A stretch of DNA of 64,000 nt. Source: Microbacterium endophyticum (GTDB taxonomy: Bacteria > Actinomycetota > Actinomycetes > Actinomycetales > Microbacteriaceae). The notes under the pieces were generated by a model. It was not told the origin of the DNA and did not search any database. It saw nothing but the letters and a program-made list of their open reading frames with translations. The stretch covers positions 744,001 through 808,000 of the forward strand of contig NZ_CP049255.1 in assembly GCF_011047135.1 (NCBI RefSeq). The letters are read 5' to 3'. Positions 1 through 10,560 of this stretch are shown here, in pieces. Both the position numbers and the translations under genes were made by a program. Numbering within the stretch: the stretch's first letter is position 1; every line of letters starts with the position of its first letter.

Positions 1-90
1 AACGTCATAAAAGCGTGATGGGGAATCGGTTCCTCTGAGGCACATGGTCGCCTACCATAGATCTCACGATCACGCTGAGGGGGTGGTGAC

Positions 91-1587
91 GTGACCGACA
101 TCGCAACGAAAAACGAAGCGAACAACGGCTCGTCGTCGGATGACGCCGCAACAACAGTCATCGACAACACGATTGTCGAGGGCGACTCTGGCGACGGTGC
201 CGACAAGAACTACGAATGGGCGCCCACCGAACCGGCCCCCAAAAAACGCCACCTTGGATGGTGGATCTCGGGAGCCGCAGCAGTCATTGCGGTAGCAATC
301 GTCGCTTCGTCTCTCGTGCTTATCGCCCCAGGCACCGCAATTGCGGGTGTCTCGGTTGGCTTGATGACGCCCGGTGGCGCAATAGGTGCTGTCAATTCGC
401 GCCTTGCCGAGACCGAAATCGCCATCTCGACTCCGGATGGATCGGCAACGCTCACAGGAGCGGATCTCGGTGCGAGCGTCGACGCCAGCGCCGCGGCTGA
501 AGCAGCGTTCGAGGCCCACCCGATGTGGAATGTCACCGAGTGGTTTGCCGATAGCTCGGCGCCCGACGTCGCGATCGACCCCATCACGGCAGAAGCTGCG
601 CTCACGGCAGCTTTTCCCGACGCTTTCCTGGCACCGGTCAACGCAACGATTTCGTTCGATGCTGATTCCGCGAGCTACGCAGTCACCCCGGCCGTTGAGG
701 GCACAGGGATCGACCTCGACCTCATCCAGAGCACTCTCAAGCAGGCATTCCTCGACGGCTCCACGCGCGTCGAGATCGACGCCACTGTCGTTCCCGTCGA
801 TGCGACGTTCACGACGGCCACCGCAGAAGAATCAGTGACGTCTCTTAACGCCATGCTCGACTCGGCAGGCTTCTACGTCGGCGAAGAACGCACTGTTCCT
901 CTCGATCGCGCGCTCGTCGCGTCATGGTTGACCGTCGACACAACCGACGCTGTCGATGCGAGCGATGTCACAGTCACCGCCGATGCGAGCGCGATGGCAG
1001 ACGTAATCGACTCGCTTCCCAAGGCTGTTGATCGCGACGCCGTGAACGCAACGGTCATCACCAACGAAGCCGGCGACGTGCTGCGGACCGAGACCGAAGG
1101 GGTCGCCGGTCGTGCACTCGACTCCACTGACGGAATCGCAGACAGCTACGCCGCCCAGCTCGCGAGCGGGAATTCGGTATACGAACTCCCGGTGACCGAG
1201 ACCGAGTTCACCACGACTTCGCTTGCCCGCATGCTCGAAGTGAACCTCAGCGAACAGCGCCTCTACGTCAAAGAGAACGGCGTCGTTGTCGACTCGTGGC
1301 TGATCTCGAGCGGACTTGAATTCCCCACGCAAACGGGTCGCTACAACATCGGTTGGAAGACGCCGCTCCAGACGATGCGTGGCAACAACGCCGACGGAAC
1401 GACCTACGAGACCCCGAACATCAAGTCGGTCATGTACTTCAACGGTGATCAGGCATTCCACGGTGTGTACTGGCACAACAACTTCGGCCAGCCCATGAGC
1501 CACGGTTGCGTCGGAATGCCCGAGTACCGCGCAGCGCAGATCTACAGCTGGGCACCCGAGGGCGTCGACGTGTGGATTCACAACTAA
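91..1587 (+). CDS. L,D-transpeptidase (YkuD) with PG-binding repeats
   Basis: Membrane-anchored peptidoglycan cross-linking enzyme predicted to form 3-3 cross-links outside the membrane. The first ~50 residues are acidic and cytoplasmic, one membrane segment follows at about 55-80, then a region like the PG_binding_4 repeats found before YkuD domains. The C-terminal YkuD domain (about 375-498) carries the catalytic H457 and S470-H471-G472-C473. The residue after CV, usually Arg (SHGC-V/I-R), is Gly here. The start is GTG preceded by GAGGGGG. It is monocistronic and convergent with icd. Family identity is clear; the exact cross-link type is inferred. Confidence 0.9.
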   Translation: MTDIATKNEANNGSSSDDAATTVIDNTIVEGDSGDGADKNYEWAPTEPAPKKRHLGWWISGAAAVIAVAIVASSLVLIAPGTAIAGVSVGLMTPGGAIGAVNSRLAETEIAISTPDGSATLTGADLGASVDASAAAEAAFEAHPMWNVTEWFADSSAPDVAIDPITAEAALTAAFPDAFLAPVNATISFDADSASYAVTPAVEGTGIDLDLIQSTLKQAFLDGSTRVEIDATVVPVDATFTTATAEESVTSLNAMLDSAGFYVGEERTVPLDRALVASWLTVDTTDAVDASDVTVTADASAMADVIDSLPKAVDRDAVNATVITNEAGDVLRTETEGVAGRALDSTDGIADSYAAQLASGNSVYELPVTETEFTTTSLARMLEVNLSEQRLYVKENGVVVDSWLISSGLEFPTQTGRYNIGWKTPLQTMRGNNADGTTYETPNIKSVMYFNGDQAFHGVYWHNNFGQPMSHGCVGMPEYRAAQIYSWAPEGVDVWIHN

Positions 1588-1603
1588 GCAACAACATCAA
1601 CAC

Positions 1604-1651
1604 AAACGCCTGAGGGGCGGATGCCACGTGGCATCCGCCCCTCAGGCGTTT
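1604..1651. terminator. Bidirectional loopless palindromic terminator
   Basis: Perfect 48-bp palindrome with 24-bp arms and no loop, centred on CACGTG and ending in AAA/TTT. It lies between the convergent transpeptidase and icd genes, so it can stop transcription from both sides. The inner 32 bp are identical to the palindrome at 16438-16473. Confidence 0.8.
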
Positions 1652-1660
1652 CATGACCGC

Positions 1661-3877
1661 TTAGAGCGCGTCGATGATCTTGTTCAGAGTCGCCGATGGG
1701 CGCATGACTGCCTTCACTCGGTCCATGTCGGGGTAGTAGTAACCACCGATGTCGACGGGTGAACCCTGCACAGCGAGAAGCTCGGCGACGATCGCGTCTT
1801 CGTTCTCCGTCAGTGCGTCCGCGACAGGAGCGAAGATCGCAGCGAGTGCCGGGTCGGATGTCTGAGCGGCAAGCTCTTTGGCCCAGTACAGGCCAACGTA
1901 GAAGTGGCTACCGCGGTTGTCGAGCGAGCCGGGCGCGCGCCCCGGTGACCTGTCGTTTTCGAGATAGGTACCCGTTGCCGCATCGAGCGTGTCGGCAAGC
2001 ACCTTGGCGTGCGCGTTACCGGTCGTCTCTGCGAGGTGTTCGAGCGACGCCGAGAGAGCAAAGAACTCCCCCAGCGAGTCCCACCGGAGAAAGTCGTCCG
2101 ACAGGAGCTGCTGCACATGCTTGGGAGCTGAACCACCGGCGCCAGTCTCGAACAAGCCGCCGCCCGCAAGCAGGGGCACGATCGAAAGCATCTTGGCGCT
2201 CGTTCCCACTTCCAGAATGGGGAAGAGGTCGGTGAGGTAGTCACGCAGGACGTTTCCGGTGACCGAAATCGTGTCGAGCCCCTCACGCATGCGTCCGAGC
2301 GAGTAGAGCGTCGCTTCTGCGGGAGGCAGAACCTTGATCTCGAGGCCGTCGGTGTCGTGATCGGCGAGGTATGTCGTTACCTTGGCGATGAGTTCAGCAT
2401 CGTGCGAGCGAGTTTCGTCGAGCCAGAAGACGGCCGGTGAACCCGTGGCGCGAGCGCGCGTCACAGCGAGCTTGACCCAGTCGCGCACAGCGACGTCTTT
2501 CGTCTGCGTCGCGCGCCAAATGTCGCCCGCCTGAACCGTGTGTTCAAGCAACACGTCACCCGCAGAATTCACCACCTGCACGACGCCGTCAGCGGCGATC
2601 TCGAAAGTCTTGTCGTGGCTGCCGTATTCTTCAGCGGCCTGCGCCATGAGACCGACGTTCGGAACCGTACCGATCGTGGCGGGGTCAAGTGGGCCATGAG
2701 CGATGACGTCCTCGATCGTGGCTTGGTACACGCCAGCGTAGGAGGAATCGGGGATGACGGCGAGAGTGTCGTCTTCACTGCCGTCCACGCCCCAGAGCTT
2801 GCCACCGTTGCGTACCAGCGCCGGCATGGACGCATCGACGATGACGTCAGAAGGCACGTGCAGGTTGGTGATGCCCTTGTCGGAGTTGACATATGACAAG
2901 CGGGGTCCGCGCTCGAGGTCGGCGGTGATCGCTGCGGCAATCTTGTCGCCGCCTTCAACCTTTGAGAGCCCCGACAAGATCGAGCCGAGACCGTTGTTGG
3001 GGGTGAGCCCGGCGGCGGCGATCGCGTCTCCGTAGGTGGCGAAGACATCCGAGAAGTACGCCTTCACGACGTGACCGAAAATGATGGGGTCGCTGACCTT
3101 CATCATTGTGGCCTTGAGGTGCACCGAGTAGAGCACGTCATCGGCGGCAGCGGTCTTGAGCGTCTCGGCAAGGAAAGCATCGAGAGCCGATGCTGACAGG
3201 AACGTTGCATCGATGATTTCGCCCGGGAGAACCTTGATGGAGGGCTTCAGCACTGTGACTTCGCCATCCGTCGCGATGTGGTTGACGGTGAGCACATCGT
3301 CGCTCGGGGCAACCCAGGACTTCTCATTGGTGCGGAAATCGTCGTGTCCCAGCGTTGCCACACGTGTCTTCGAGCCGCTCGCGAACGCCTTGTTGCGGTG
3401 CGGGTGCTTGCGCGCGTAGTTCTTGACCGACAGCGGTGCGCGACGATCGCTGTTTCCCTCGCGAAGCACGGGGTTGACCGCCGAGCCCTTGACGCGGTCG
3501 TAGCGAGCGCGGATGTCTTTATCTTCGACAGTCGTGGCGTCGTCCGGGTAGTCAGGAATGTCGAAACCCTGGCTCTGGAGCTCTGCGATGACCGCCTTCA
3601 GCTGCGGAATCGAGGCCGAGATGTTCGGCAGCTTGATGATGTTCGCTTCGGGAAGCGTGGCAAGGCCGCCGAGCTCGGCGAGCGCATCGCCGAGCTGCTG
3701 CTCAGGCGTCAGGCGTTGCGGGAAGTTCGCGAGGACACGCGCGGCGAGCGAGATATCGCGTGTTTCGATATCGACGCCCGCTTGGCCCGCGAAAGCCTGC
3801 ACAATCGGCAGGAACGATGCGGTCGCGAGGGCCGGCGCCTCGTCGGTGTGCGTGTAAATGATGGTCGAATCAGGCAC
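1661..3877 (-). CDS. icd: NADP-dependent isocitrate dehydrogenase, monomeric type
   Basis: Oxidative decarboxylation of isocitrate to 2-oxoglutarate with NADP+ in the TCA cycle. The length (738 aa) is that of the large monomeric IDH family common in actinobacteria, not the ~400-aa dimeric form. Conserved stretches include PNISASIP (84-91) and [16 protein letters not shown] (131-146). The start is GTG with GGAGAG upstream. The gene stands alone and ends against a bidirectional terminator. A near-palindromic 18-bp site 60-77 bases before the start is shared with sucCD, suggesting joint control of TCA genes. Confidence 0.96.
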   Translation of the reverse strand: MPDSTIIYTHTDEAPALATASFLPIVQAFAGQAGVDIETRDISLAARVLANFPQRLTPEQQLGDALAELGGLATLPEANIIKLPNISASIPQLKAVIAELQSQGFDIPDYPDDATTVEDKDIRARYDRVKGSAVNPVLREGNSDRRAPLSVKNYARKHPHRNKAFASGSKTRVATLGHDDFRTNEKSWVAPSDDVLTVNHIATDGEVTVLKPSIKVLPGEIIDATFLSASALDAFLAETLKTAAADDVLYSVHLKATMMKVSDPIIFGHVVKAYFSDVFATYGDAIAAAGLTPNNGLGSILSGLSKVEGGDKIAAAITADLERGPRLSYVNSDKGITNLHVPSDVIVDASMPALVRNGGKLWGVDGSEDDTLAVIPDSSYAGVYQATIEDVIAHGPLDPATIGTVPNVGLMAQAAEEYGSHDKTFEIAADGVVQVVNSAGDVLLEHTVQAGDIWRATQTKDVAVRDWVKLAVTRARATGSPAVFWLDETRSHDAELIAKVTTYLADHDTDGLEIKVLPPAEATLYSLGRMREGLDTISVTGNVLRDYLTDLFPILEVGTSAKMLSIVPLLAGGGLFETGAGGSAPKHVQQLLSDDFLRWDSLGEFFALSASLEHLAETTGNAHAKVLADTLDAATGTYLENDRSPGRAPGSLDNRGSHFYVGLYWAKELAAQTSDPALAAIFAPVADALTENEDAIVAELLAVQGSPVDIGGYYYPDMDRVKAVMRPSATLNKIIDAL

Positions 3878-3936
3878 GTTTCGTCTCTCCGTACAGCGTC
3901 GAGGGTGTAAATCTCACACTATCGCACCGCCCGAAG

Positions 3937-3954
3937 TATCTCGACGTCAAGATA
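3937..3954. promoter_or_regulatory. Putative TCA-cycle operator upstream of icd
   Basis: TATCTCGACGTCAAGATA is an 18-bp palindrome with a single mismatched pair. Its reverse complement matches the site before sucC (18624-18641) over 16 consecutive bases. Both genes are TCA-cycle genes, so this is probably a binding site for a dimeric repressor. The regulator is not identifiable from the window. Confidence 0.65.
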
Positions 3955-3995
3955 TCTCTAAAACTTTGGCACTGCCGAAACATAGAGTCGCGGGC

Positions 3996-4001
3996 TAACC
4001 T
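3996..4001 (+). promoter_or_regulatory. -10 element of a leaderless promoter (GNAT gene)
   Basis: TAACCT followed by exactly six bases and then ATG at 4008, so transcription is expected to start at the A of the start codon. Confidence 0.6.
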
Positions 4002-4007
4002 TTGGAT

Positions 4008-4460
4008 ATGACCGAGCTTCGACTGGAAGAGCTGTCCGCCTCGACGATCGTTGCCGTCAACAATATGGAGCTAAAGCCCGGGCAGGAACAGTTCCTGGCG
4101 CCGGTCAGCTACGGTATTGCCGCAACGGTCGTCAACCCCGTCTCTTCGTGGCAACGCGTCGCTCTCACGGGAGACGACGTCGTGGGCTTCGTGAGCGCAA
4201 ACTTCGATGCTGATGAACCCGACGAGAACTTCCGCTCCGTGCTTTGGCGCATCAATGTCGACGCTGGCGTGCAGGGAAAAGGCGTCGGCACGTTTCTCAT
4301 CGAGCAGCTCATCGAAGAAGCACGCACCCGCGGCATGGAATTCGTCACCGTGATTTACGAGGCGGGGCCCGACGGGCCCGAGGTCTTCTTCCACAACGTC
4401 GGATTCACCGCCCGCGGCGAAAACGAATACGGCGAGACTGTCGCCGAATATCGCCTGTAG
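4008..4460 (+). CDS. GNAT family N-acetyltransferase
   Basis: About 150 aa, a single acetyltransferase domain. The acetyl-CoA pyrophosphate loop is visible as V-Q-G-K-G-V-G-T, inside the stretch VDAGVQGKGVGTFLIEQL, and a second conserved part reads GPDGPEVFFHNVGF. The substrate is unknown. The ATG at 4008 is chosen over the in-frame TTG at 4002 because a -10 box sits exactly six bases before it and there is no ribosome binding site, which fits a leaderless message. The 3' end is only 32 bases from the convergent ABC exporter genes. Confidence 0.85.
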   Translation: MTELRLEELSASTIVAVNNMELKPGQEQFLAPVSYGIAATVVNPVSSWQRVALTGDDVVGFVSANFDADEPDENFRSVLWRINVDAGVQGKGVGTFLIEQLIEEARTRGMEFVTVIYEAGPDGPEVFFHNVGFTARGENEYGETVAEYRL

Positions 4461-4492
4461 TGGCGGCATCCGGCGACAGTCGGTGACTCGGC

Positions 4493-6304
4493 CTAGACCA
4501 GGGACTGCTTCCACGCAGCATGCAGCTGAGCGAACTTTCCGTCTCCAGCGATCAACGTTGCGGGAACATCATCCTCGATGATGCGCCCGTGCTCCATCAC
4601 GAGAACGCGGTCAGCGATCGCGACCGTCGACAGGCGGTGCGCGATGATGATGGCCGTGCGGTGCGCGAGAAGAGTCTGCAGAGCATCCTGAATCGCACGT
4701 TCCGAGGGAATATCGAGCGATGCTGTCGCCTCATCGAGAATGAGCACAGCCGGGTCTGCGAGGAACGCGCGCGCAAACGAGATGAGTTGACGCTGTCCGG
4801 CCGAGACACGGCCACCTCGCTTGTTCACATCGGTGCCGTATCCATCAGGTAGCGCCGAGATGAAGGCATCCGCCCCTACAGCCTTTGCCGCAGCCCGCAC
4901 TTCATCCATCGTCGCGTCGGGCTTGCCGAGCGCGATGTTGTCGGCGACGGTTCCACTGAAGAGGTACGCCTCCTGCGTCACCATGACGATCGCCCGGCGG
5001 AGATCCTTCGGGTGAAGCGCTCGAAGGTCGACGCCATCGAGAGTGATGACGCCGCGCGTGGGGTCGTAGAACCGTGAAATCAGCTTCGCCAGAGTCGACT
5101 TTCCCGCACCGGTCGTGCCGACAAGCGCAACTGTCTGCCCGGCCGGAATATCGAGCGAGAAGTCCGGCAAGATCACGCGTCCCTCGCCGTAGCCGAATTG
5201 CACATCGTCGAAGCGCACCTGACCGCGGGCTTCCCACAGGTCGATCGGGCGCTCAGGGTCCGGCACACTCAGCTCTTCTTCGAGTACGCCCGACACCTTT
5301 TCGAGAGCGGCCGTGGCCGACTGGTAGGAGTTGAGGAACATCGCCACTTCTTGCAGCGGCGAGAAGAAGTTTCGCACGTACAGCACGGCCGCGAGCAGGA
5401 TGCCGATCTCGATTGCGCCGTCAGCGACGCGAATGCCACCCCACAGCACGATGACAGCGAGCGTCACGGACGAGATCGCCATCAGCGCGGGCTCGAACGT
5501 TCCGAACAAGCGGATGGAAGCCATGTTGACCTTGCGATAGTCATCCGAGACTTCACCGAAGTCGCGGTCACCGGCCGGTTCAGTGCGGAACGCCTTAACA
5601 GCACGAATACCGGTCATCGTTTCGACGAAGTGCACGATCACCTTGGCGCTCACGACTCGCGAACGCCGGTAGAGCACCTGAGAACGCCCGTAGAACCAAC
5701 GCATGAGCAGCATGAGCGGAATACCCATCAGGGCCAGCACAACACCGCTCTGCCAGTCAAGGAGAAGCAGTGCGATGAGCGTGAAGCCGCCGTAGAGTAC
5801 GCCCGATACGAGCTCGTTGAGCCCACCGTCAAGCAACTCACGGATCGAGTCGAGGTCGCTCGTCTGGCGCGAAATGATGCGCCCTGACGTATACGACTCG
5901 TGAAACTCGAGGCTCAAACGTTGGGTGTGACGGAACAGCCTGGTGCGAAGCTCCAACATGATCGCCTGAGTGAGGCGTGCCGCGATGATCGCATACCACC
6001 CGATGAGAGCCGCACCCCCGATACCGGCGACGAGGTACACGGCAACGACACCGATTGTCGGCATCCAATTGAGATCGTTGATGACAGCGGGAAGCGCGTT
6101 GTTCAAGCCGTAAGCGATCAGCGTGGGTCCCGCAACACGCAGCGCCGTCGAGATCACGAGAACGACGGCGGCAAGGATCAGGTGCCCGCGCAGCGGTCCC
6201 ATGAGCGTGCCGAGCAGGCGAAGAGAGCGCCGACGGATGGTGCGACTTTCTTCGGCGGTGTAGTCAGAGCGGTCTTCGCCGCGGGTGCCGGTGACGTCAG
6301 TCAT
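4493..6304 (-). CDS. ABC exporter half-transporter, TM288-like subunit
   Basis: Fused membrane and ATPase protein (603 aa): six membrane helices in about 35-330, then an ATPase domain. Walker A is GTTGAGKST (396-404), the Q-loop Gln is present in VTQEAYLF, and Walker B LILDE has the catalytic Glu525. The signature motif is altered to V-S-A-G-Q (500-504) instead of LSGGQ. Its partner upstream has the reverse pattern, as in heterodimeric exporters of the TM287/288 or BmrCD type with one catalytic and one degenerate ATP site. The start overlaps the partner's stop by four bases, so the two are translationally coupled. Substrate (drug, lipid or peptide) is unknown. Confidence 0.92.
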   Translation of the reverse strand: MTDVTGTRGEDRSDYTAEESRTIRRRSLRLLGTLMGPLRGHLILAAVVLVISTALRVAGPTLIAYGLNNALPAVINDLNWMPTIGVVAVYLVAGIGGAALIGWYAIIAARLTQAIMLELRTRLFRHTQRLSLEFHESYTSGRIISRQTSDLDSIRELLDGGLNELVSGVLYGGFTLIALLLLDWQSGVVLALMGIPLMLLMRWFYGRSQVLYRRSRVVSAKVIVHFVETMTGIRAVKAFRTEPAGDRDFGEVSDDYRKVNMASIRLFGTFEPALMAISSVTLAVIVLWGGIRVADGAIEIGILLAAVLYVRNFFSPLQEVAMFLNSYQSATAALEKVSGVLEEELSVPDPERPIDLWEARGQVRFDDVQFGYGEGRVILPDFSLDIPAGQTVALVGTTGAGKSTLAKLISRFYDPTRGVITLDGVDLRALHPKDLRRAIVMVTQEAYLFSGTVADNIALGKPDATMDEVRAAAKAVGADAFISALPDGYGTDVNKRGGRVSAGQRQLISFARAFLADPAVLILDEATASLDIPSERAIQDALQTLLAHRTAIIIAHRLSTVAIADRVLVMEHGRIIEDDVPATLIAGDGKFAQLHAAWKQSLV

Positions 6305-8082
6305 GATGCTGACTCCTCTTCGAGGCTCGAAATGACGTAACGATAGTGGGCGCTGTCGCGCAGCAGCTCGCTGTGGGTGCCGACTGCAGTGATGCGCCCA
6401 TCTTCGAGAAGTGCAACACGATCGGCGAGCGCGACAGTCGAAGGACGATGCGCGATGATCAGCGCCGTGGTCGACGCCAGTACCCGTCGAAGCCCGACTT
6501 CCACGCGGGCTTCGGTATCGACATCGAGTGCGGAAAGTGGGTCATCGAGCACGAGAACAGCGGGTCGTGCTGCGACAGCTCGCGCGAGCGCTAAGCGCTG
6601 ACGCTGGCCACCCGAGAGACTCATCCCTTCTTCGCCGATGACGGTTTCGACGCCATTCGGTAGCTCATCGACGAAGCTCGCCTGCGCAACATCGAGAGCT
6701 TCGTGCATGAGGGCTTCTGCCTCAGGACTGGTCTCATCGAGGTCATCCCGCCCGAGCAACACGTTGTGTCGCACCGACGCCGAAAACAGTGTGGCGTCTT
6801 CGAATGCCAGCGCGATATGACGACGCAACTCCTCGAGCCGCAGTTCACGCACATCGATACCGTCGATGAGCACGCGCCCACCAGTGACGTCGTACAGACG
6901 CGTCGGAAGGGTCGTCAATGTGGTCTTTCCTGAACCCGTCAGCCCCACGAGAGCCATGGTTTCACCCGGCTCGAGCGTCAAATCAATACCATCGAGCTGA
7001 TCGCGTGTCCCCTCGGGTGCATCGGCGTAGCGAAAGCGTGCATCTTCGAACACCAGTGCGCCCCGCGGTGTGCTCAGAGTGCTCGGATTCTCGGGATCGA
7101 CGATCGTGTTTTCAGCGTCGAAGACTTCCATGATGCGGTCCGTCGCGGTGCGGGCATCGAGCAAGAACGAGAAGAGGAATCCAATGGATTCAACCGGCCA
7201 ACGCAACACAGTTGCCATCGCGAAGAACGCGAACAGCTGCGCCACCGAAATCTCACCCATCTGCACGAGAACGATTCCTGCAGCCAGGCACAGTGCGAAC
7301 GCAATGTCGGGAAGCAGCACCAGCCAGAACCAGATCTTGCCGACGGCCCGCGCCTTGCGAATCTCTGTTGTCTGCAGCGTCTCTGCCTGACGAACGAACT
7401 TCTGCAGAGCGTGACGCCCGCGGCCGAAAGCCTTGAGCACTCGGATGCCGTGAACGCTCTCTTCGACAGAGGTTGCCAGGTCGCCGGCTTGATCCTGGCT
7501 CTGACGCGTCAGCATCCCGTACTGCTTCTCGAAGCGGTAGCCGGTGTACCAAAGCGGTGCCGAGCACACCAGGAAGACCGCCCCCAGCACCCAGTGCCAC
7601 GTGAACAGGATCGCCGAGCCGATCACGATAGTCAGCAGGTTCACCACGAGAAGGATCAGCCCGAAAGCGAGCCACCGGCGCACACTGCTGATGTCCTGCA
7701 TCATGCGCGAAAGTAACTGCCCGGACTGCCAACGGTCGTGGAACGACACAGGAAGACGCTGGAGGCGTTCGTAAAACTTGGTGCGAAGGCTGTACTCGAC
7801 CTCGGTCGATGGGCCGAGGACGAACCAGCGGCGGAGCCACACAAGGCCCGCTTCGGCGAGCCCCAGGGCCAGGATGATGCCAGCGCCGAAGGCGATCTGC
7901 ATGAGGTCGCCGGAACTCACGGGTCCGGCGACGACAGCCTCGAGCACGAGCGGAATAGCGAGCGAAACGATGCTTGCGGCGAAGGCACTTACGGCGCCCC
8001 AAATCAGCCGTGGCAACACCGGCCGCGCGAAGGGAAGCAACCGCGCGAGCGCGCGCGGCGTGGAGAGATCAGAAGTAGTCAT
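6301..8082 (-). CDS. ABC exporter half-transporter, TM287-like subunit
   Basis: First gene of the exporter pair, 593 aa from the ATG at 8082. A longer reading frame extends upstream to 8277, but its extra 65 residues are Pro/Ser/Arg-rich and unlike a transporter N-terminus. Membrane domain about 20-315; Walker [10 protein letters not shown] (380-388) and a canonical LSGGQ (489-493). Walker B ends L-D-D (513-514), with Asp514 in place of the catalytic Glu, and the Q-loop residue appears to be Glu428 (AFEDATLF). These changes mark the non-hydrolysing site of a heterodimer, completed by the altered signature of the neighbouring subunit. No clear ribosome binding site is visible. Confidence 0.9.
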   Translation of the reverse strand: MTTSDLSTPRALARLLPFARPVLPRLIWGAVSAFAASIVSLAIPLVLEAVVAGPVSSGDLMQIAFGAGIILALGLAEAGLVWLRRWFVLGPSTEVEYSLRTKFYERLQRLPVSFHDRWQSGQLLSRMMQDISSVRRWLAFGLILLVVNLLTIVIGSAILFTWHWVLGAVFLVCSAPLWYTGYRFEKQYGMLTRQSQDQAGDLATSVEESVHGIRVLKAFGRGRHALQKFVRQAETLQTTEIRKARAVGKIWFWLVLLPDIAFALCLAAGIVLVQMGEISVAQLFAFFAMATVLRWPVESIGFLFSFLLDARTATDRIMEVFDAENTIVDPENPSTLSTPRGALVFEDARFRYADAPEGTRDQLDGIDLTLEPGETMALVGLTGSGKTTLTTLPTRLYDVTGGRVLIDGIDVRELRLEELRRHIALAFEDATLFSASVRHNVLLGRDDLDETSPEAEALMHEALDVAQASFVDELPNGVETVIGEEGMSLSGGQRQRLALARAVAARPAVLVLDDPLSALDVDTEARVEVGLRRVLASTTALIIAHRPSTVALADRVALLEDGRITAVGTHSELLRDSAHYRYVISSLEEESAS

Positions 8083-8359
8083 AGTCCTAGAGAGCGAACG
8101 AAGCCAGCGCGAAGCATGGCGGAAAAGGGGCCGGGGCGAAAGCGGCGGCGAAAACGGCGGATGCCGGAGGCTACAAGAAGCAGCTAACCCTGACGGGCGC
8201 GGCGAAACGAGGCAATGGGAAGGGTCGGGTTCATGGTGATGATCGCCTGAAACATGGCTTCCCCCTCGGAGTGACAAATATGTACGGTGCCGGAACGAAT
8301 ACCGGCTAGCCCTTCAGAATATGCCTGAGAGTTCGCTGAGCGCAAGCTGCGATCTGTAT

Positions 8360-8866
8360 TCAGTTGGACTCACGTGACAGCAGCGCCTGTTTCACATCAA
8401 GGCCCCACGCGAAACCGCCGAGGCTACCGTCAGTGCGCAACACACGGTGGCATGGCACAAAAAGTGCCGGCGCATTGCGAGCGCAAATGGAAGCGGCCGC
8501 CCGCACAGCACGGGGCTCCCCCAGTACCGCCGCGAATCCGGTGTACGTCAACGGGCTCCCGAGCGGGATGCTGCGGAGCGCGCGCCACCCGCGCAGCTGG
8601 AGTTCAGTGCCATGCTGCGCCACGGGCACGGTGTCGATGGCGAGGAGGTCTCCGTCGTAGTACGCGCGGACTGCGGCCGCGGCATCCGTTTCACCCTCGG
8701 TAAGCTGCGCCGGGCGCACCCGCAGCGGGATGCGGCCGAGCACGATTGCGACATCGTCGCTCCAGCCCGAGGCGAGAACTCGCCCCTGGCTGTCGGCGAT
8801 GAGAGTGAAGGGCCCGTCGGGAGTGTCGAGCGTCTGGACGATTGCGTGTGCGGATTGCTCGTTCAT
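8360..8866 (-). CDS. ogt: Methylated-DNA--protein-cysteine methyltransferase
   Basis: Suicide repair of O6-methylguanine: the alkyl group is moved to Cys139 in the P-C-H-R-V-L motif. At 168 aa the length fits the Ogt family, with the N-terminal cap and the C-terminal DNA-binding domain ending in the GGFAWG region. The ATG overlaps the stop of ada-alkA by four bases, so both repair proteins are made from one message. The methyltransferase function of an Ada protein is thus supplied here by a separate polypeptide. Confidence 0.94.
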   Translation of the reverse strand: MNEQSAHAIVQTLDTPDGPFTLIADSQGRVLASGWSDDVAIVLGRIPLRVRPAQLTEGETDAAAAVRAYYDGDLLAIDTVPVAQHGTELQLRGWRALRSIPLGSPLTYTGFAAVLGEPRAVRAAASICARNAPALFVPCHRVLRTDGSLGGFAWGLDVKQALLSRESN

Positions 8867-10428
8867 TTCACTGTCTCCTCATTGCTACCTGCACTTACGC
8901 AGGCAGATTGCTTCGATTCGGGCGCAGCGGCGGGCTGCACGGACTTATTTCCTGAGTTAGTGCCGACGGCGCGCCACAGGTGAGCGGTCAAGTAGCTTCG
9001 CCAGGGCGCAACGCGGGCGGCCCACGCGGTGAGAGGAACGGCCTCGGCGGGAATTCCCACGCGGCCAGCTCCCGCTCGCACCGCGACATCACCAGGGAGA
9101 AACACGTCGGGGTCGCCGGTGACCCGCATTCTGACGTAGTCAGCGGTCCACGGGCCTATGCCCGGAAGCGACAGGAGCGCCGCGCGCTGTGCGCCGCTTT
9201 CGTCACCGCTCGAGAGTTCGAGTGCGCCGTCGACCACCGATTGCGCCGCTCCTACGATCGCGCGAATGCGAGCTCCCGGCCCACGCAACACATCACCGCC
9301 GTGCTCCGCAATCGCCGCCATCGTCGGGAAGAGTCGCTGTAAACCCGCCGTTTCTGGCACGTCATCGCCGAGCACGTCCGCCAGGCGCGTGAGCGCGGTG
9401 CGAGCGGCGGGAACGCTGATCTGCTGCCCGACCATTGCCCGGATGAGCATCTCGTGAGGGTCGACGGCTCCCGGAACCCGGATGCCACGGGTCGCCGCCA
9501 CGAACGGGGCAAGCTCCGAGTAGCTCGACAGCGCCGAATCGATCGCTGCAGGGTCCGCGTCGAGGTCGAACAGTCGCCGCACCCGCGCGACCAGAGCCGG
9601 AAGGTCGCCGAGGTGGGTCAGATGCGCTTCGAGGCCCAACCGTTCGCCGTCACGTTGAAGGCGGAACCACGCAGTGCCCTGCGGCAAACGAAGTGTGCGG
9701 GCGAACGAGTCGCCTGTTGCCTCTTCGACGCCGGCGACAGCACGAGCGGCCATCCAAGCGAAGAGCCCGTCGAGGTCGATGGGTGCACGATAGGGCAGCG
9801 CAAGCGTAATGCGTCCTGGCGCGCGATCTTCGGCGTGCGGGTGCGCGCGGCGACGTCTGCGCACATCCACCGGTGTCATTGCGAACACCTCGCGGATCGT
9901 GTCGTTGAACTGACGAACACTTGCGAATCCGGCCGAGAATGCGACATCCGAAACCGGCATATCGGTGCCGACGAGCAACATCCGCGCTGTGTGCGCTCGG
10001 TGTGCGCGTGCGAGCGCCAAGGGGCCTGCGCCCAGTTCGGTCGACAACACGCGGACAAGATGCCGAGACGAATACCCGAGCCGCGCGGCAAGACCCGACA
10101 CCCCCTCCCGCTCCACAACACCATCCGCGATAAACCGCATAGCGCGGCTGGCCACATCACCGCGCGCGTCCCAGAGCGGCGATCCTGGCGCGGCCTCGGG
10201 AAGACAGCGCTTGCACGCGCGAAAACCCGCCTCGTGAGCTGCCGCGCTCGTCGCGAAAAAATCCACATTTGCGGGCTTGGGAGTGCGGGCCGGGCAGCTT
10301 GGTCGACAGTAAATGCCGGTCGTCCGTACGGCTGTCACAAACTGCCCATCGAACCGCGCGTCGCGTGCGCTGATCGCGCGGTAGCGCTCGTCGAACGTCT
10401 GCACCACGGGTATCGATGAGCCGGTCAT
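8863..10428 (-). CDS. Ada-type regulator fused to AlkA 3-methyladenine glycosylase
   Basis: Protein of 521 aa from the ATG at 10428. Domains in order: Ada zinc domain with C41, C45, C72 and C75, which senses methyl phosphotriesters; an AraC-type DNA-binding domain (about 95-190); then an AlkA N-domain and an HhH-GPD glycosylase. It probably both activates the adaptive response and excises alkylated bases. It is followed by ogt in the same operon. The last ~33 residues are low-complexity and are encoded by an inverted-repeat element (8889-8965) found elsewhere only between genes, so the tail is probably a late addition. Confidence 0.92.
   Translation of the reverse strand: MTGSSIPVVQTFDERYRAISARDARFDGQFVTAVRTTGIYCRPSCPARTPKPANVDFFATSAAAHEAGFRACKRCLPEAAPGSPLWDARGDVASRAMRFIADGVVEREGVSGLAARLGYSSRHLVRVLSTELGAGPLALARAHRAHTARMLLVGTDMPVSDVAFSAGFASVRQFNDTIREVFAMTPVDVRRRRRAHPHAEDRAPGRITLALPYRAPIDLDGLFAWMAARAVAGVEEATGDSFARTLRLPQGTAWFRLQRDGERLGLEAHLTHLGDLPALVARVRRLFDLDADPAAIDSALSSYSELAPFVAATRGIRVPGAVDPHEMLIRAMVGQQISVPAARTALTRLADVLGDDVPETAGLQRLFPTMAAIAEHGGDVLRGPGARIRAIVGAAQSVVDGALELSSGDESGAQRAALLSLPGIGPWTADYVRMRVTGDPDVFLPGDVAVRAGAGRVGIPAEAVPLTAWAARVAPWRSYLTAHLWRAVGTNSGNKSVQPAAAPESKQSACVSAGSNEETVK
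8889..8965. repeat. Inverted repeat family A, copy 1 (inside a coding region)
   Basis: Left arm CTGCACTTACGCAGGCA (8889-8905) and a right arm read as TTCCTGAGTTAGTGCCG (8949-8965), separated by 43 bases. It is a diverged copy of the elements at 31880-31957 and 61240-61321. It lies in the last codons of ada-alkA. Confidence 0.65.
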
Positions 10429-10548
10429 ACTTCTACCTTGACATGCGACGGATGCCACCACTCGCGGTTTTCGGACATCACAGTGGGCCACGGCATCCCG
10501 TTCTCACGCGTCGATGGCAACCCCCTTTGGCGACGCTCGCCGCAACGG

Positions 10549-10554
10549 TAGCGT
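10549..10554 (+). promoter_or_regulatory. -10 element of a leaderless promoter (flavin reductase)
   Basis: TAGCGT, then six bases, then ATG at 10561. No ribosome binding site is present. Confidence 0.55.
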
Positions 10555-10560
10555 TGCCCC

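Noticed and set aside
8083..8277. N-terminal extension of the ABC exporter to an ATG at 8277
   Set aside because: Residues are Pro/Ser/Arg-rich and non-conserved-looking; the transporter N-terminus begins at 8082.
8322..8331. CTCTCAGGCA on the minus strand, resembling the 3' end of a glycine riboswitch aptamer
   Set aside because: The other conserved blocks of the aptamer are missing upstream, which is the coding end of ogt, and the downstream genes are an ABC exporter.
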